47,415 nucleotides of DNA from an uncultured Ruminococcus sp. (GCA_902762785.1 CACWPL010000022.1:1-47415); one strand, 5' to 3'; numbered from the stretch's first letter, positions 24,402-33,563 are shown. Notes: a model not told the origin generated them from the letters alone. Made by a program: numbers and translations.

Positions 24402-25271
24402 ATGGCAAAGATCGCGATCATGACCGACACGAACAGCGGCATCTCCGTCGAGGAGGGACGCGGGATGGGGCTTTTCGTGCAGCCGATGCCGGTGATGCTC
24501 GGCGGCCGGGACTACCTCGAGGGCGTGGACGTCACGCATGAGGACGTCTATGCGGCCATGCGTGCCAAGGAGGACGTCGCCACCTCGCAGCCGGCAGTCG
24601 GCGAGGTCATGGCCACCTGGGACAGCATCCTCGCACAGGGCTATGACGGCATCGTCTACATCCCCATGTCCAGCGGCCTGAGCGGCTCGTGCGCTGCCGC
24701 CGCCGCCATCGCCCTCGACTATGACGGCAAGGTCGAGGTCGCGGACGCCAAGCGCATCTCCGTGACCCAGCGCGAGTGCGTGCTCGATGCCCTCGCAGAC
24801 GCGGCGCAGGGCCTGACCGCCGCGGAGATCAAGGCGCGTCTCGAGGCGAACGGCGGCGAGTCGGTGATCTATCTGGCCGTGAACACGCTGGAATACCTCA
24901 AGAAGAGCGGACGCGTCACGCCCGCGGCGGCGGCCATCGCGGCGGTGCTGAACATCAAGCCCGTCCTCTGCACGCTCGGCGGCAAGTTCGACAATTTCGC
25001 GAAGGTACGCGGGATGCAGGCCGCGCGCGCGCGCATCCTCGACGCCGTCCGCGCCGACCTCGACGGCCGGTTCAAGGGCATCCCCGCCGACCGCATCCAC
25101 ATCGCGACCGCGGGCTCCTTCGCCTCTCCCGAGAACGCCGCCGCCTGGCAAAAGCAGGTGCAGGAGGCCTTCCCGGACAAGGAGGTCCGCTACGACCCGC
25201 TCTCCTGCTCCGTCTGCTGCCACACCGGCATGGACGCCGCGGGACTCGGGCTCTCTGTCATCGCGCGATAA
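24402..25271 (+). CDS. DegV-family fatty-acid-binding protein
   Basis: A 289-residue cytoplasmic protein of the DegV/EDD family (FakB type), which binds a fatty acid and presents it to the kinase FakA or acts as a lipid carrier. Visible motifs: IAIMTDTNSGIS at the N-terminus, DVTHEDVYAAM, ATSQPAVGEV, YIPMSSGLSGS (the ligand-carboxylate loop), VNTLEYLKKSGRV and LNIKPVL. The C-terminal end GLSVIAR is slightly shorter than the usual HTGPGALG block, which here reads CHTGMDAAG. Starts at 24402 after GGAAGGGG. Monocistronic, with a strong terminator. FakA is not in the window. Confidence 0.92.
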   Translation: MAKIAIMTDTNSGISVEEGRGMGLFVQPMPVMLGGRDYLEGVDVTHEDVYAAMRAKEDVATSQPAVGEVMATWDSILAQGYDGIVYIPMSSGLSGSCAAAAAIALDYDGKVEVADAKRISVTQRECVLDALADAAQGLTAAEIKARLEANGGESVIYLAVNTLEYLKKSGRVTPAAAAIAAVLNIKPVLCTLGGKFDNFAKVRGMQAARARILDAVRADLDGRFKGIPADRIHIATAGSFASPENAAAWQKQVQEAFPDKEVRYDPLSCSVCCHTGMDAAGLGLSVIAR

Positions 25272-25281
25272 GGGGACAGCT

Positions 25282-25303
25282 TTGCCGCCCGCAGGCGGCG
25301 GAG
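25282..25303. repeat. GC palindrome shared with the 38.9 kb intergenic region
   Basis: GCCGCCCGCAGGCGGCGGA is the reverse complement of the block at about 38901-38920 (TCCGCCGCCTGCGGGCGGC). Both lie between genes and form hairpins, which suggests a dispersed intergenic repeat. Confidence 0.5.
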
Positions 25304-25317
25304 GTCCCCAAAAAACC

Positions 25318-25347
25318 AAGCCCCCGACCATCCGGCCGGGGGCTTTT
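25318..25347. terminator. Shared terminator of degV and purL
   Basis: AAGCCCCCG and CGGGGGCTT form a 9-bp stem followed by TTTTT on the plus strand, and T-rich DNA follows on the minus strand too, so it can serve both converging genes. Confidence 0.85.
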
Positions 25348-25356
25348 TGTGCGATA

Positions 25357-28300
25357 TTACTGGAAATACTTGACGCCGTTCTCGAAGATGTGCTGGTCCT
25401 TCTCGCCGGGGACGTTCTTGCAGATGTCCGTGCCCTTGCGCTCGGAGTGGCCCATCTTGCCGAGGACGCGGCCGTCCGGGGAGGTGATGCCCTCGATGGC
25501 CTGGATGGACGTGTTCGGGCAGTAGCGGATGTCCATGCTCGGCTTGCCGGTCGGGTCGACGTACTGCGTCGCGATCTGGCCGTTCGCCGCGAGGCGCTGG
25601 ATGAGGTCGTCCGGTGCCACGAAGCGGCCCTCGCCGTGGGAGATGGCGATCGTGTGGATGTCGCCCACCTTCGCGTCCGCCAGCCACGGGGACTTGTTCG
25701 ACGCGATCCGCGTGTTGACCATCATGCTCTGATGGCGCGCGATGGTGTTGAACGTCAGTGTCGGGGAGGTGTCCGTCATGTCGACGATCTCGCCGAACGG
25801 CACCAGACCGAGCTTGATGAGCGCCTGGAAGCCGTTGCAGATGCCGAGCATCAGGCCGTCACGCTGCTGGAGGAGCGTGTGGATGGCCTCCTTCATCTGC
25901 GGCCCGCGGAAAAAGGCTGTGATGAACTTGCCCGAGCCCTCCGGCTCGTCACCGCCGGAGAAGCCGCCGGGGATCATCACGATCTGTGCGTTCGCGATGC
26001 GTGCGGCCGCCTCCTTGACGGAATCGGCGATGTCCTGCGCGGAGAGGTTGCGCAGCACCAGGACGTCCGCGATGGCCCCTGCCTTCTCGAAGGCGCGCGC
26101 CGTGTCGTACTCGCAGTTCGTGCCGGGGAATACCGGGATGAACACGCGCGGCTTGGCCACATGGATCGTGGGCGCCGGACGGGAGGTCGCCTCGTAGCTG
26201 TAGGTCTGCGGGGTCTCCTTGGTGGTCTTGATGCGGCACGGGAAGACGCTCTCGAGCTTCTCCTCCCAAACGCGCTCGAGCGACTTGAGGGAGACGGAGT
26301 AGTCGATCGTGTAGATCTTGTAGTCGGAGATGGTCTCGCCGATCACCTGCTCACCGGGCGCCGCGTCACCGCGCAGCTCCACGAGGAACGCGCCGTAGCC
26401 GGGCGTGAACAGCGTGCTGGGCGAGAGGCGTCCTGCGAACTGGAAGCCGATGCGCTCACCGAAGCACATCTTCGCGATGCCCTCGGCCACACCGCCGTAG
26501 CCGACCGTCCAAACGGCCTTGGCACGGCCGTCCGCGATGATCTTCTCCATCTGGTCGAAGGTCCTGCGGATGCTGTCGAAGTTCGGGATGCCGTTGCCGT
26601 CGAATTCCGGCGTCAGCAGGATGACCTTGTCGCCCGCGGCCTTGAATTCCGTGGACACGACCGCGCCGCTCTCCGCCGTGGAGACGGCAAAGGAGACGAG
26701 CGTCGGCGGCACGTCGATGTGCTCGAAGGTGCCGGACATGGAGTCCTTGCCGCCGATGGAGCCGCAGCCCAGCTCGAGCTGTGCCTTATACGCACCGAGC
26801 AGCGCCGCGAGGGGCTTGCCCCAGCGCTTGGGGTCGTTCTGGGTGCGCTCGAAATATTCCTGGAAGGTGAGCCAGCAGTGCGAACGCTGACCGCCGGCAG
26901 CGATGACCTTGGCCACGGAATCGATCACGGCCAGCATCGCGCCGAGGTACGGGCTCCGCGAGCTGATCCGCGGGTCGTAGCCCCAGCCCATGAGGGAGCA
27001 GGTGGTCGTCTCGCCCGTGAGGACGGGGAGCTTGGCGGCCATGGCCTGCGAGGGGGTCATCTGGTAGGTGCCGCCGTAGGGCATGAGCACCGTGCCCGCA
27101 CCGATGGTCGAGTCGAATTTCTCGACGAGGCCCTTCTGCGAGCAGACGTTGAGGTCACTCATCAGATCCGTCCAGGTCTCGGGCGCGTCGGACGGCACCT
27201 CGGTGTTCGGCAGGGCGGGATCCTCGATGGTGATGTTCGTATACTTGGTCGCACCGTTGGAGTTGAGGAACTCGCGGGACAGGTCCACGATGGTATTGCC
27301 GTTCCAGTGCATCTTGAGACGCGGCTCGGCCACGACATCGGCGACCTTGGTGGCCTGGAGGTTCTCACGGGCGGCCGCTGCGATGAACGCCTCGGCATCC
27401 TCGGGCGCAACGACCACGGCCATGCGCTCCTGGGACTCGGAGATGGCGATCTCCGTGCCGTCGAGGCCGTCGTACTTCTTCGGCACGGCGCCCAGGTCGA
27501 TGATGAGGCCGTCGGTCAGCTCGCCGATCGCGACGGACACGCCGCCCGCGCCGAAGTCGTTGCAGCGCTTGATCATGCGGGTGACGGACGGGTCGCGGAA
27601 CAGACGCTGGAGCTTGCGCTCCTCGGCAGGATTGCCCTTCTGCACCTCGGCACCGCAGCTCTCGAGGGACTCGAGGGTGTGGCTCTTGGAGGAGCCGGTG
27701 GCACCGCCGCAGCCGTCACGGCCGGTCTTACCGCCGAGCAGGATCACGACGTCACCGGGGACGGGCGCCTCGCGGCGGATGTTCTCCGCGGGAGCCGCAC
27801 CGAGCACGGCACCGATCTCCAGACGCTTGGCGACGTAGCCGGGATGATACACCTCGGCGACATGGCCGGTGGCAAGGCCGATCTGGTTGCCGTAGGAGCT
27901 GTAGCCGTTGGCCGCACCGACGGTGATCTTACGCTGCGGCAGCTTGCCGGCGATGGTGTCCTCGACGGGCACGAGCGGGTTGGCCGCGCCGGTCACGCGC
28001 ATCGCCTGGTACACATAGGAACGCCCGGACAGCGGGTCGCGGATGGCACCGCCGAGACAGGTGGCAGCACCGCCGAACGGCTCGATCTCGGTCGGGTGGT
28101 TGTGGGTCTCGTTCTTGAACATGAGGATCCAGTCGGCCTCTTCGCCGTCGATGTTCGCCTTGACCTTGACGGAGCAGGCGTTGATCTCCTCGCTCTCGTC
28201 GAGGTCCTTCAGCTTGCCCTGTGCCTTGAGGACGCGCGCGCCCATGGTCGCGAGGTCCATCAGGGTGAGGGGCTTGTCCTCACGGCCGAGGGCCTTGCGG

Positions 28301-29061
28301 TCGGCGAGGTACTGGTCGTAGGTCTCGCGGATGTAGCCGGTGGGGATGTCGACGTCCTGGATGTTGGTCAGGAAGGTGGTGTGGCGGCAGTGATCGGACC
28401 AATAGGTGTCGATCATGCGGATCTCGGTGATGGTGGGGTCGCGGTGCTCGGTATTTTTAAAGTAGTCCTGGCAGAAGCGGATGTCATCGAGGTCCATCGC
28501 CAGACCGAACTCCTTGATGAAGGCGTTCAGGCCCGCCTCGTTGAGACGGATGAAGCCCTCGAGGGTGTCGACGGTGGTGGGGATGTCGTAGTTCGTGTCG
28601 AGGGTCTTGAAGGTCTCGAGGGTGGCCTCACGGCTCTCGACGGGGTTGATGAGGTACTTCTTGAGGCGCGCCATATCGGCATCGGAGAGGTCGCCGGTGA
28701 CGATGTAGATGCGGGCATTGCGGACGCGGCAGCGCTCCTTCTTGGTCAGCAGGGAGATGCACTGCTCACAGGAGTCCGCACGCTGGTCGAACTGGCCGGG
28801 CAGGTACTCCACGGCGAACATGCGCTCGCCCGGCTCCAGATGGGGCAGGCTCTCGTAGACATCATCGACAGCGGGCTCGGAGAACACGGTCGGGATGGCC
28901 AGACGGAAGTCCTCCTCGGTGAGGCGGTCGGCGTCGTAGCGGTTCAGGATGCGCAGGCCGGTGACATCGAGGCGCAGCGCGGTGCGGACATCGCCCAGCA
29001 CAGACTGTGCCTCCACAGCGTAGGCCGGTTTCTTTTCCACATAAACACGAAATACAGACAT
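25357..29061 (-). CDS. purL: Phosphoribosylformylglycinamidine synthase (single chain)
   Basis: Makes FGAM from FGAR, ATP and glutamine in de novo purine synthesis. The 1234-residue chain fuses the PurS-like N-terminus, two AIRS-type ATP-binding halves (NETHNHPTEIEPFGGAATC; DSMSGTFEH; GGKTGRDGCGGATGSS) and a C-terminal class I glutamine amidotransferase with Cys1075 (GICNGFQ), His1142 and Glu1144 (HGEGRF). This is the long PurL type of clostridia, Bacteroidetes and proteobacteria rather than the split PurSLQ of bacilli. It starts at ATG 29061 after AAAGGAG. It stands alone without other pur genes and has its own promoter; the ~55-base leader is too short for a purine riboswitch. Confidence 0.97.
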   Translation of the reverse strand: MSVFRVYVEKKPAYAVEAQSVLGDVRTALRLDVTGLRILNRYDADRLTEEDFRLAIPTVFSEPAVDDVYESLPHLEPGERMFAVEYLPGQFDQRADSCEQCISLLTKKERCRVRNARIYIVTGDLSDADMARLKKYLINPVESREATLETFKTLDTNYDIPTTVDTLEGFIRLNEAGLNAFIKEFGLAMDLDDIRFCQDYFKNTEHRDPTITEIRMIDTYWSDHCRHTTFLTNIQDVDIPTGYIRETYDQYLADRKALGREDKPLTLMDLATMGARVLKAQGKLKDLDESEEINACSVKVKANIDGEEADWILMFKNETHNHPTEIEPFGGAATCLGGAIRDPLSGRSYVYQAMRVTGAANPLVPVEDTIAGKLPQRKITVGAANGYSSYGNQIGLATGHVAEVYHPGYVAKRLEIGAVLGAAPAENIRREAPVPGDVVILLGGKTGRDGCGGATGSSKSHTLESLESCGAEVQKGNPAEERKLQRLFRDPSVTRMIKRCNDFGAGGVSVAIGELTDGLIIDLGAVPKKYDGLDGTEIAISESQERMAVVVAPEDAEAFIAAAARENLQATKVADVVAEPRLKMHWNGNTIVDLSREFLNSNGATKYTNITIEDPALPNTEVPSDAPETWTDLMSDLNVCSQKGLVEKFDSTIGAGTVLMPYGGTYQMTPSQAMAAKLPVLTGETTTCSLMGWGYDPRISSRSPYLGAMLAVIDSVAKVIAAGGQRSHCWLTFQEYFERTQNDPKRWGKPLAALLGAYKAQLELGCGSIGGKDSMSGTFEHIDVPPTLVSFAVSTAESGAVVSTEFKAAGDKVILLTPEFDGNGIPNFDSIRRTFDQMEKIIADGRAKAVWTVGYGGVAEGIAKMCFGERIGFQFAGRLSPSTLFTPGYGAFLVELRGDAAPGEQVIGETISDYKIYTIDYSVSLKSLERVWEEKLESVFPCRIKTTKETPQTYSYEATSRPAPTIHVAKPRVFIPVFPGTNCEYDTARAFEKAGAIADVLVLRNLSAQDIADSVKEAAARIANAQIVMIPGGFSGGDEPEGSGKFITAFFRGPQMKEAIHTLLQQRDGLMLGICNGFQALIKLGLVPFGEIVDMTDTSPTLTFNTIARHQSMMVNTRIASNKSPWLADAKVGDIHTIAISHGEGRFVAPDDLIQRLAANGQIATQYVDPTGKPSMDIRYCPNTSIQAIEGITSPDGRVLGKMGHSERKGTDICKNVPGEKDQHIFENGVKYFQ

Positions 29062-29123
29062 GGTCTTTCTCCTTTACGTTCGATCCTGTGCCCCGCCGGC
29101 ATCCCGGCAGAGGCCTTATCTCT

Positions 29124-29152
29124 ATTGTACCACACTTTTATCAAAAAGGCAA
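29124..29152 (-). promoter_or_regulatory. purL promoter
   Basis: Minus strand TTGCCT, 17 bases, TACAAT, about 60 bases before the purL start. Confidence 0.75.
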
Positions 29153-29309
29153 TGCTTTTTCGACGCTTTTTTGGAAAGATGCAGGCACATCTGCCCGCCC
29201 GTCATCCGAAAATGTGCATAAAGTTCGTCTCTCGAAATTGTTCAAAATGCAGAAATTCCGATAAACTGCCTGTTTTTTCAGAAAGGAGGATGCATTTTTT
29301 TGTGAAATG

Positions 29310-29318
29310 TGGTATACT
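29310..29318 (+). promoter_or_regulatory. Possible extended -10 promoter for the kinase-like gene
   Basis: TGGTATACT fits an extended -10 element (TGN followed by TATACT); no convincing -35 box is present at 16-18 bases upstream, where the DNA is T-rich. About 60 bases before the start codon. Confidence 0.4.
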
Positions 29319-29378
29319 GTAGTATATAGCACTTTTCAAACGATCCAAATGATGACACACAGAAGGGAGAGAGATCCA

Positions 29379-30023
29379 ATGAAACATCCGATCATCACCA
29401 TCGAACGCGAATACGGCAGCGGCGGCAGCATCGTCGGCAAGCATGTGGCCAAGGAGCTGGGCATCCCTTTTTATAATCACGAGATCCTCGACATGGCCGC
29501 CGAGCGGCTGCAGGTCCCGGTCTCCAAGCTCGAGGGCGCCGAGGAATCCTCGCCGAAGAGCTTCCTTTATGCCCTCCTCATCAATTCCAACCCCGCCCGC
29601 ACCATGGAGGACAACATCCCCGTCTCCGATAAGCTCTACATCACCGAGACCCAGATCATCCGCGAGCTCGCCGAGCAGGGGAGCTGCGTCATCGTGGGAC
29701 GCTGCGCCAACTGGATCCTGCGCGACGATCCGCATCGGTTCAGCACCTTCCTCTATGCCCCGCGTTCGTGGCGCATCAAGTACGCCATGCAGACCTACGG
29801 CGTCACCGAGAAGGAGATCGACACCGTGCTCCCGCGCATCGACAGCCGCCGCGAGAAGTTCTACAATATCAATACCGGCGGAAACTGGTACGATAAGCTC
29901 AATTACGGCCTCTGCCTGAACACGGGCGTCCTCGGGATCGAGGGCTGCGCCGACCTGATCGTGCGCGCCGTGGGCAGCCTGCCGGATCCCTCGATGGCCG
30001 ACCCGGACGCGAAGTTCGAGTGA
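29379..30023 (+). CDS. Cytidylate kinase-like family protein
   Basis: A 214-residue cytoplasmic P-loop protein of the cytidylate-kinase-2 family (AAK_33-like). The N-terminus IITIEREYGSGGSIVGKHVAKELG holds a glycine-rich nucleotide loop, followed by PFYNHEILDMAAE, SCVIVGRCANWIL and a LID-like arm (KFYNINTGGNWYDKLNYGLCLNTGVLG). These clostridial proteins probably phosphorylate nucleosides or small molecules, but their substrate is not known; true CMP kinase (Cmk) differs. Two upstream ATGs (29349, 29352) are in frame, but 29379 is chosen for its AGAAGGGAGAG site and homology start. No clear terminator follows. Confidence 0.85.
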   Translation: MKHPIITIEREYGSGGSIVGKHVAKELGIPFYNHEILDMAAERLQVPVSKLEGAEESSPKSFLYALLINSNPARTMEDNIPVSDKLYITETQIIRELAEQGSCVIVGRCANWILRDDPHRFSTFLYAPRSWRIKYAMQTYGVTEKEIDTVLPRIDSRREKFYNINTGGNWYDKLNYGLCLNTGVLGIEGCADLIVRAVGSLPDPSMADPDAKFE

Positions 30024-30170
30024 CCGCCCGACCGTCCCCCGCCCGCCGATCGTGCGGGTCGCGGCCCCTCTTCTCGCTCGCATCCGCATACGGACCGCGC
30101 AAGACGCTGTCATTCTGCACAGATCCGCGCGTTCAAGATCTTACAAAACGTAGAAATGAGACGCAAACTA

Positions 30171-30199
30171 TTGAGATATGCCGGCAAATCGGGTATAAT
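30171..30199 (+). promoter_or_regulatory. ireB promoter
   Basis: TTGAGA, 17 bases, TATAAT, about 38 bases before the start codon. Confidence 0.78.
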
Positions 30200-30237
30200 A
30201 GAAGAGGTAACACCGATCTCCGAAAGGGGGAATGATC

Positions 30238-30483
30238 ATGTTCGATAAAACGATGACCTTTTCGATGAACGATGAACGAGAGATCGAACTCAAACGTACC
30301 CTGACGATCATCTACGATGCCCTCCTGCAAAAGGGATATAACCCCATCAACCAGATCGTTGGCTACATCCTGTCTGAGGACCCTACCTACATCACCACCC
30401 ATAACAATGCCCGTAACCTCATCCGCCATATCGACCGCGATGAGCTCCTGCAGGTACTGGTGCGCTCCTATCTGAAGCACTGA
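30238..30483 (+). CDS. ireB: IreB family regulatory phosphoprotein (UPF0297)
   Basis: An 81-residue cytoplasmic protein with the diagnostic block YDALLQKGYNPINQIVGYILSEDPTYI and ARNLIRHIDRDELLQVLV. In Enterococcus faecalis IreB is phosphorylated on N-terminal threonines by the kinase IreK and affects cephalosporin resistance; here Thr5 and Thr7 (MFDKTMTF) are the matching sites. The start is ATG 30238 (AAAGGGGG at 7-8 bases); ATG 30232 is too near that site. In most Firmicutes ireB is followed by ruvX and a DUF1292 gene; here ruvX is absent and DUF1292 lies 6 kb away, so the cluster has been split. Confidence 0.95.
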   Translation: MFDKTMTFSMNDEREIELKRTLTIIYDALLQKGYNPINQIVGYILSEDPTYITTHNNARNLIRHIDRDELLQVLVRSYLKH

Positions 30484-30606
30484 CGGGAGAGGTCCCGCTG
30501 ACGAAGACGGCTCCAGCCGGTACTCACCTACCGGCATCCTTTCATCATGCCTTCCCCCGCTGCCCCACACAGCGGGGGGCCTGGCTTTCAGACCCTTTGC
30601 AGACGA
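30484..30606 (+). other. Hairpin-rich gap after ireB
   Basis: Three successive inverted repeats are visible: CCGGTA/TACCGG (about 30517-30534), GGCAT/ATGCC (about 30532-30550) and a strong 9-bp stem CCCCCGCTG/CAGCGGGGG (30554-30578), the last not followed by a T run. The first two overlap, so they could be alternative folds. No known RNA family recognised; could be the folded 3' end of the ireB mRNA. Confidence 0.4.
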
Positions 30607-30642
30607 CGCCCGCCCTCCCGAGATGGGAGAGCGGGCGTTTTT
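30607..30642 (+). terminator. ireB terminator
   Basis: A long GC-rich hairpin (CGCCCGC with GCGGGCG plus inner CTCCC/GGGAG) followed by TTTTT. Confidence 0.85.
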
Positions 30643-30717
30643 CTGCTCACGAGGCATAGCATCCCCTCGAACGGCACACACTATGGTGCGGCGATGCCGC
30701 AGAAATGAGGGATGACT

Positions 30718-31458
30718 ATGAAACTGAAACGCTGCTGCGCCGCCCTGCTCGGCGCGGTGCTCCTGCTGCACGTCCCGGCGCTCCCTGCCGCGGCGGGGAC
30801 GGCCATCGGCTATGGACAGGGCACGCAGACGGACGCACAGAACGTCCCGCTCGGGGCGCTCGACTTCGACAAGGCCTATCAAAAATACGATGCCTACGCC
30901 ACCACGCCCGACCGCAGCCGCATCGTCCTGACCTTCGACCAGGGCTATGAGAACGGCTATACGGCGTCCATTTTGGACACGCTGAAGGAAAAGCACGTCA
31001 CGGCGATCTTCTTCCTCACCGGCGACTATGCCAAGCGCGAGGGCGAGCTGGTCGAGCGGATGATCGCTGAGGGCCACATGCTCGGCAATCACGGCATGAC
31101 CCACGCCTCGCTCCCGCTCCTCACCGAGGCGGCGGCGCTCGAGGAGATCGGGTCGCTGCATGACTATATGATCGAGCGGTACAGCTACAAGATGCAGTAT
31201 CTGCGCTGTCCGTGCGGGGAGTATTCCGAGGACACGCTCCGGCTCGCGCAGTCGCTTGGCTATCGGACGGTGTTCTGGAGCGGTGCGCACGTCGACTGGA
31301 TCGTCGACCGTCAGCCCGATCCGGCGGCCGCGCTCGAAAAGCTCACCGCCCAAGCCCACGGCGGCGAGATCCTGCTCCTCCACTCCGTCTCGTCCACGAA
31401 CGCCCAGATCCTCGGCGACCTGATCGACCGTTTCCGCGAGATGGGCTATACCCTTTGA
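30718..31458 (+). CDS. PdaA-like polysaccharide deacetylase (NodB domain)
   Basis: A 246-residue secreted protein: signal peptide at residues 1 to ~27 (ALPAAAG), then a carbohydrate esterase 4 domain. Motif 1 is LTFDQGYENGY, as in PdaA (LTFDNGYENG), motif 2 GNHGMTHASLP, motif 3 RCPCGEYSE, and the terminal LLLHSVSSTNAQIL. PdaA removes the acetyl group from N-acetylmuramic acid to form the muramic delta-lactam of spore cortex, so this gene suggests a spore-forming ancestry; a general wall-glycan deacetylase is the alternative. The motif-1 second Asp of CE4 enzymes is Gln here (FDQG, versus Asn in PdaA), a variant worth noting. No clear promoter was found. Confidence 0.88.
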   Translation: MKLKRCCAALLGAVLLLHVPALPAAAGTAIGYGQGTQTDAQNVPLGALDFDKAYQKYDAYATTPDRSRIVLTFDQGYENGYTASILDTLKEKHVTAIFFLTGDYAKREGELVERMIAEGHMLGNHGMTHASLPLLTEAAALEEIGSLHDYMIERYSYKMQYLRCPCGEYSEDTLRLAQSLGYRTVFWSGAHVDWIVDRQPDPAAALEKLTAQAHGGEILLLHSVSSTNAQILGDLIDRFREMGYTL

Positions 31459-31492
31459 AAAAAACGCCCTCCCAGCACGCGCCGGGAGGGTG
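31457..31492 (-). terminator. Terminator between the deacetylase and binding-protein genes
   Basis: ACGCCCTCCC and GGGAGGGTGT pair (31464-31473 with 31483-31492). On the minus strand the stem is followed by seven T, so it terminates the binding-protein gene; on the plus strand the downstream T run is weak. Confidence 0.75.
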
Positions 31493-31567
31493 TTATCGTA
31501 TCTCAAAAGCAGAGCACCGTGCCGCCCATATGGGACTTAAAGCTGCGCCGTGCCCTCCGGATGGAAT

Positions 31568-33208
31568 TTAAAAGTGCTTGGCGGGGCGGAGGTCGGCGGA
31601 GAGGGGGGCGGCGTGGAAGGCGATGTCGGTGTTGCCGGAGGTGGTGACGAGGTAGCTATTTTTGTAGAAGAGCGGGATGAAGCGGTGGGCGGAGAGGAGC
31701 GCGCGCTCGGCGTCACCGTAGAGGGCGACGGACGCGGCGGCATCGGGCGCCGTGCGGAGCTGGTTCGTCAGGGCGCGCAGCTCCTCGGACGTGATGCCGA
31801 GATAGCGGCCGTCTTCGGTGTAGGCCTCGAGCGCGCCGAGGCAGCTCTCACGCGTGGGACGGACGGCGTAGAGCGCGAGGGCGTATTCCCCGGCGGCGAG
31901 TCGGCGGTCGTATTCATCCGGCGAGACCGTCTCGATGCCGATGTAGTAGCCGAAGATCTGCTGCCATTCGTGACAGATCGCGAGGAGCGCGTCCGTATCC
32001 GCGATGCTGCTCGAGACCATGATCTGCATGGTGTTCATCGTGTTCAGCTCGAGCTCCGCGGCCGCTGTGTCGAAGAGCTGTGCTGCATGGACGGGGTCGT
32101 AGGGGTCCGCCAGCGGCTCGTCTGCGCAAAGCTCCCGGTAGGACCGCCCCAGGAGCCGGATCGACGGCGGGATCACGCCGCTCGCGATCTCGACGTCCTC
32201 CGTCAGGAGCGGTGCGAGGGCGCTGCGGTCGATGCCTGCGGCGAGCGCCTCACGGAGCGCGGCGTTTTGCAGGTTCGTGTTCTCAAAATTGAAGATGAGC
32301 CCCAGCGTCTCCCCGCGGATCGCCTGCACCTCGTAGCGCTTGTCGTCCAGGTACGCCTTGGGGAAATGGTCGGTCATGAGGATGTCCGCCGTGCCGTCCG
32401 CGAAGTCCTGCTCGGCCTGCGCGCGGGTGTGCTGGATGTTGTAGCGCAGCGAGCTCGGGTAGACGTTGTCGATGTCGTGATAGAGCCGATTCTTGCGGAA
32501 GGTCAGGAAATTGCCCGAGCTGTAGGCATCATACGCCCACTGGGACAGGTAGAAGGGGCCGTTGCAGAGGACGGTGTCCTCATCGAGCCCGTAGCGGCCG
32601 TTCGTCTCACGGAAGAACTCCTCGTTGCACGGCGCCGCATAGGTCTGCGCGAGCAGCAGCGGGAGCTCCGGGTCACGGTAGTCCAGCTCGATCACGACCG
32701 TCACCGCGTCCGGCGCGGACACGCCCAGCTTCTGCGCGTCCATGCGGCCCTCGTGGATCGCCTTGGCATTGTGCAGCGCGAGGAACCGCTCCGCATACGG
32801 CGAACGCATCGCCGGGTCCACCAGACGGCGGAACGCGAAGACATAGTCCCGCGCCGTCACGCGCATGGGACGGTCGATGTCCATGCCCTTCGCGAACCAG
32901 CAGCAGTCGTCGCGGAGCGTGAAGGTGTAGACGAGGCCGTCGTCGGAGACCGTGTAGGACTCCGCCTCACCGAGGACGAGCGTGCCGTCCGCGTCCAGAC
33001 GGAGCAGGCCCTCGGTCATGTTCGTCAGGAGCATCAGCGCCTCGGGGTCCTCTGTGAACTGCGGGTCGAGGCATCCGGGGTCGTCCGGGAGCGTCACCGT
33101 GAAGAGATAGCCCGCGCCGGTGTCCTCCCTGCCGCGCGAGCAGCCGGTCAAAAAGCAGAGCACCGCGGCCAAGAGCAGGCACACAGCGCGCGAAAAGAAC
33201 TGTTTCAT
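31568..33208 (-). CDS. ABC-transporter peptide-binding lipoprotein (SBP_bac_5)
   Basis: A 546-residue lipoprotein: signal peptide with lipobox FLTGC (Cys23), then an extracellular solute-binding family 5 domain (GCLDPQFTEDPEALMLLTNMTEGLLRLD-type opening, GTLVLGEAESYTVSDDGLVYTF, the ARDYVFAFRRLVDP block, LCNGPFYLSQW, and FNFENTNLQNAALREALAAGIDR). Such proteins bind peptides or nickel and feed an Opp/Dpp-type importer. No permease or ATPase gene is adjacent, so it must share a transporter encoded elsewhere. The ribosome site is weak (GGGACGGAT). Own promoter, divergent from the pilin genes. Confidence 0.92.
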   Translation of the reverse strand: MKQFFSRAVCLLLAAVLCFLTGCSRGREDTGAGYLFTVTLPDDPGCLDPQFTEDPEALMLLTNMTEGLLRLDADGTLVLGEAESYTVSDDGLVYTFTLRDDCCWFAKGMDIDRPMRVTARDYVFAFRRLVDPAMRSPYAERFLALHNAKAIHEGRMDAQKLGVSAPDAVTVVIELDYRDPELPLLLAQTYAAPCNEEFFRETNGRYGLDEDTVLCNGPFYLSQWAYDAYSSGNFLTFRKNRLYHDIDNVYPSSLRYNIQHTRAQAEQDFADGTADILMTDHFPKAYLDDKRYEVQAIRGETLGLIFNFENTNLQNAALREALAAGIDRSALAPLLTEDVEIASGVIPPSIRLLGRSYRELCADEPLADPYDPVHAAQLFDTAAAELELNTMNTMQIMVSSSIADTDALLAICHEWQQIFGYYIGIETVSPDEYDRRLAAGEYALALYAVRPTRESCLGALEAYTEDGRYLGITSEELRALTNQLRTAPDAAASVALYGDAERALLSAHRFIPLFYKNSYLVTTSGNTDIAFHAAPLSADLRPAKHF

Positions 33209-33268
33209 ATCCGTCCCGATCCTTGTGAAAAAAATGCGTCTCCCTGCGTCATAGGGAGCCTATTTTCT

Positions 33269-33297
33269 ATTATACCACCAGTCCGGCCGGATAGCAA
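33269..33297 (-). promoter_or_regulatory. Promoter of the binding-protein gene
   Basis: Minus strand TTGCTA, 17 bases, TATAAT, about 55 bases before the start codon. Confidence 0.78.
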
Positions 33298-33338
33298 GCA
33301 TTTTTTTGAGATATTTGGAGATTACTTTAAAAAAACTA

Positions 33339-33367
33339 TTGACAAAATATGAACTTCGTGCTATAAT
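33339..33367 (+). promoter_or_regulatory. Promoter of the first prepilin gene
   Basis: A perfect TTGACA, 17 bases, TATAAT. It lies far (about 190 bases) ahead of the start codon. Confidence 0.85.
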
Positions 33368-33374
33368 AGGAAAA

Positions 33375-33563
33375 AGGAATCGTCTGCGGTAGGGGGGGCG
33401 TGTCTCCAGCCGCAGGACGACAGGTCTGATGAAAGGTAAGATCCAACACTCGGCCGGCGAAAGACAGAGAGCCGGACGCTCCCGATCCGCAATATCCAGC
33501 GGCAGTGCTGCTTTTCTGCACTGTCCACGTGCTTGTGGGCACGCTCCAAGGGGGGAACGATCT
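33375..33563 (+). promoter_or_regulatory. Long structured leader of the first prepilin gene
   Basis: About 190 bases of untranslated RNA. Visible pairings include CGTCTGCGG with CCGCAG(G)ACG near the 5' end and GGCCGGC with GCCGGAC in the middle. I compared it by eye with c-di-GMP-I and -II riboswitches, common before pilin genes in clostridia, and did not find their core motifs. The function is open. Confidence 0.45.

Noticed and set aside
29062-29120. Purine riboswitch before purL
   Set aside because: The leader is only about 55 bases and has no two-loop three-way junction.
25282-29322. A 1346-codon open frame on the plus strand opposite purL
   Set aside because: It is the antisense shadow of purL, produced by GC-rich codon use. 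No homology and no ribosome site.
33375-33563. c-di-GMP riboswitch before the first prepilin gene
   Set aside because: The conserved core motifs of classes I and II were not found by eye. A covariance search with a significant score would reverse this.
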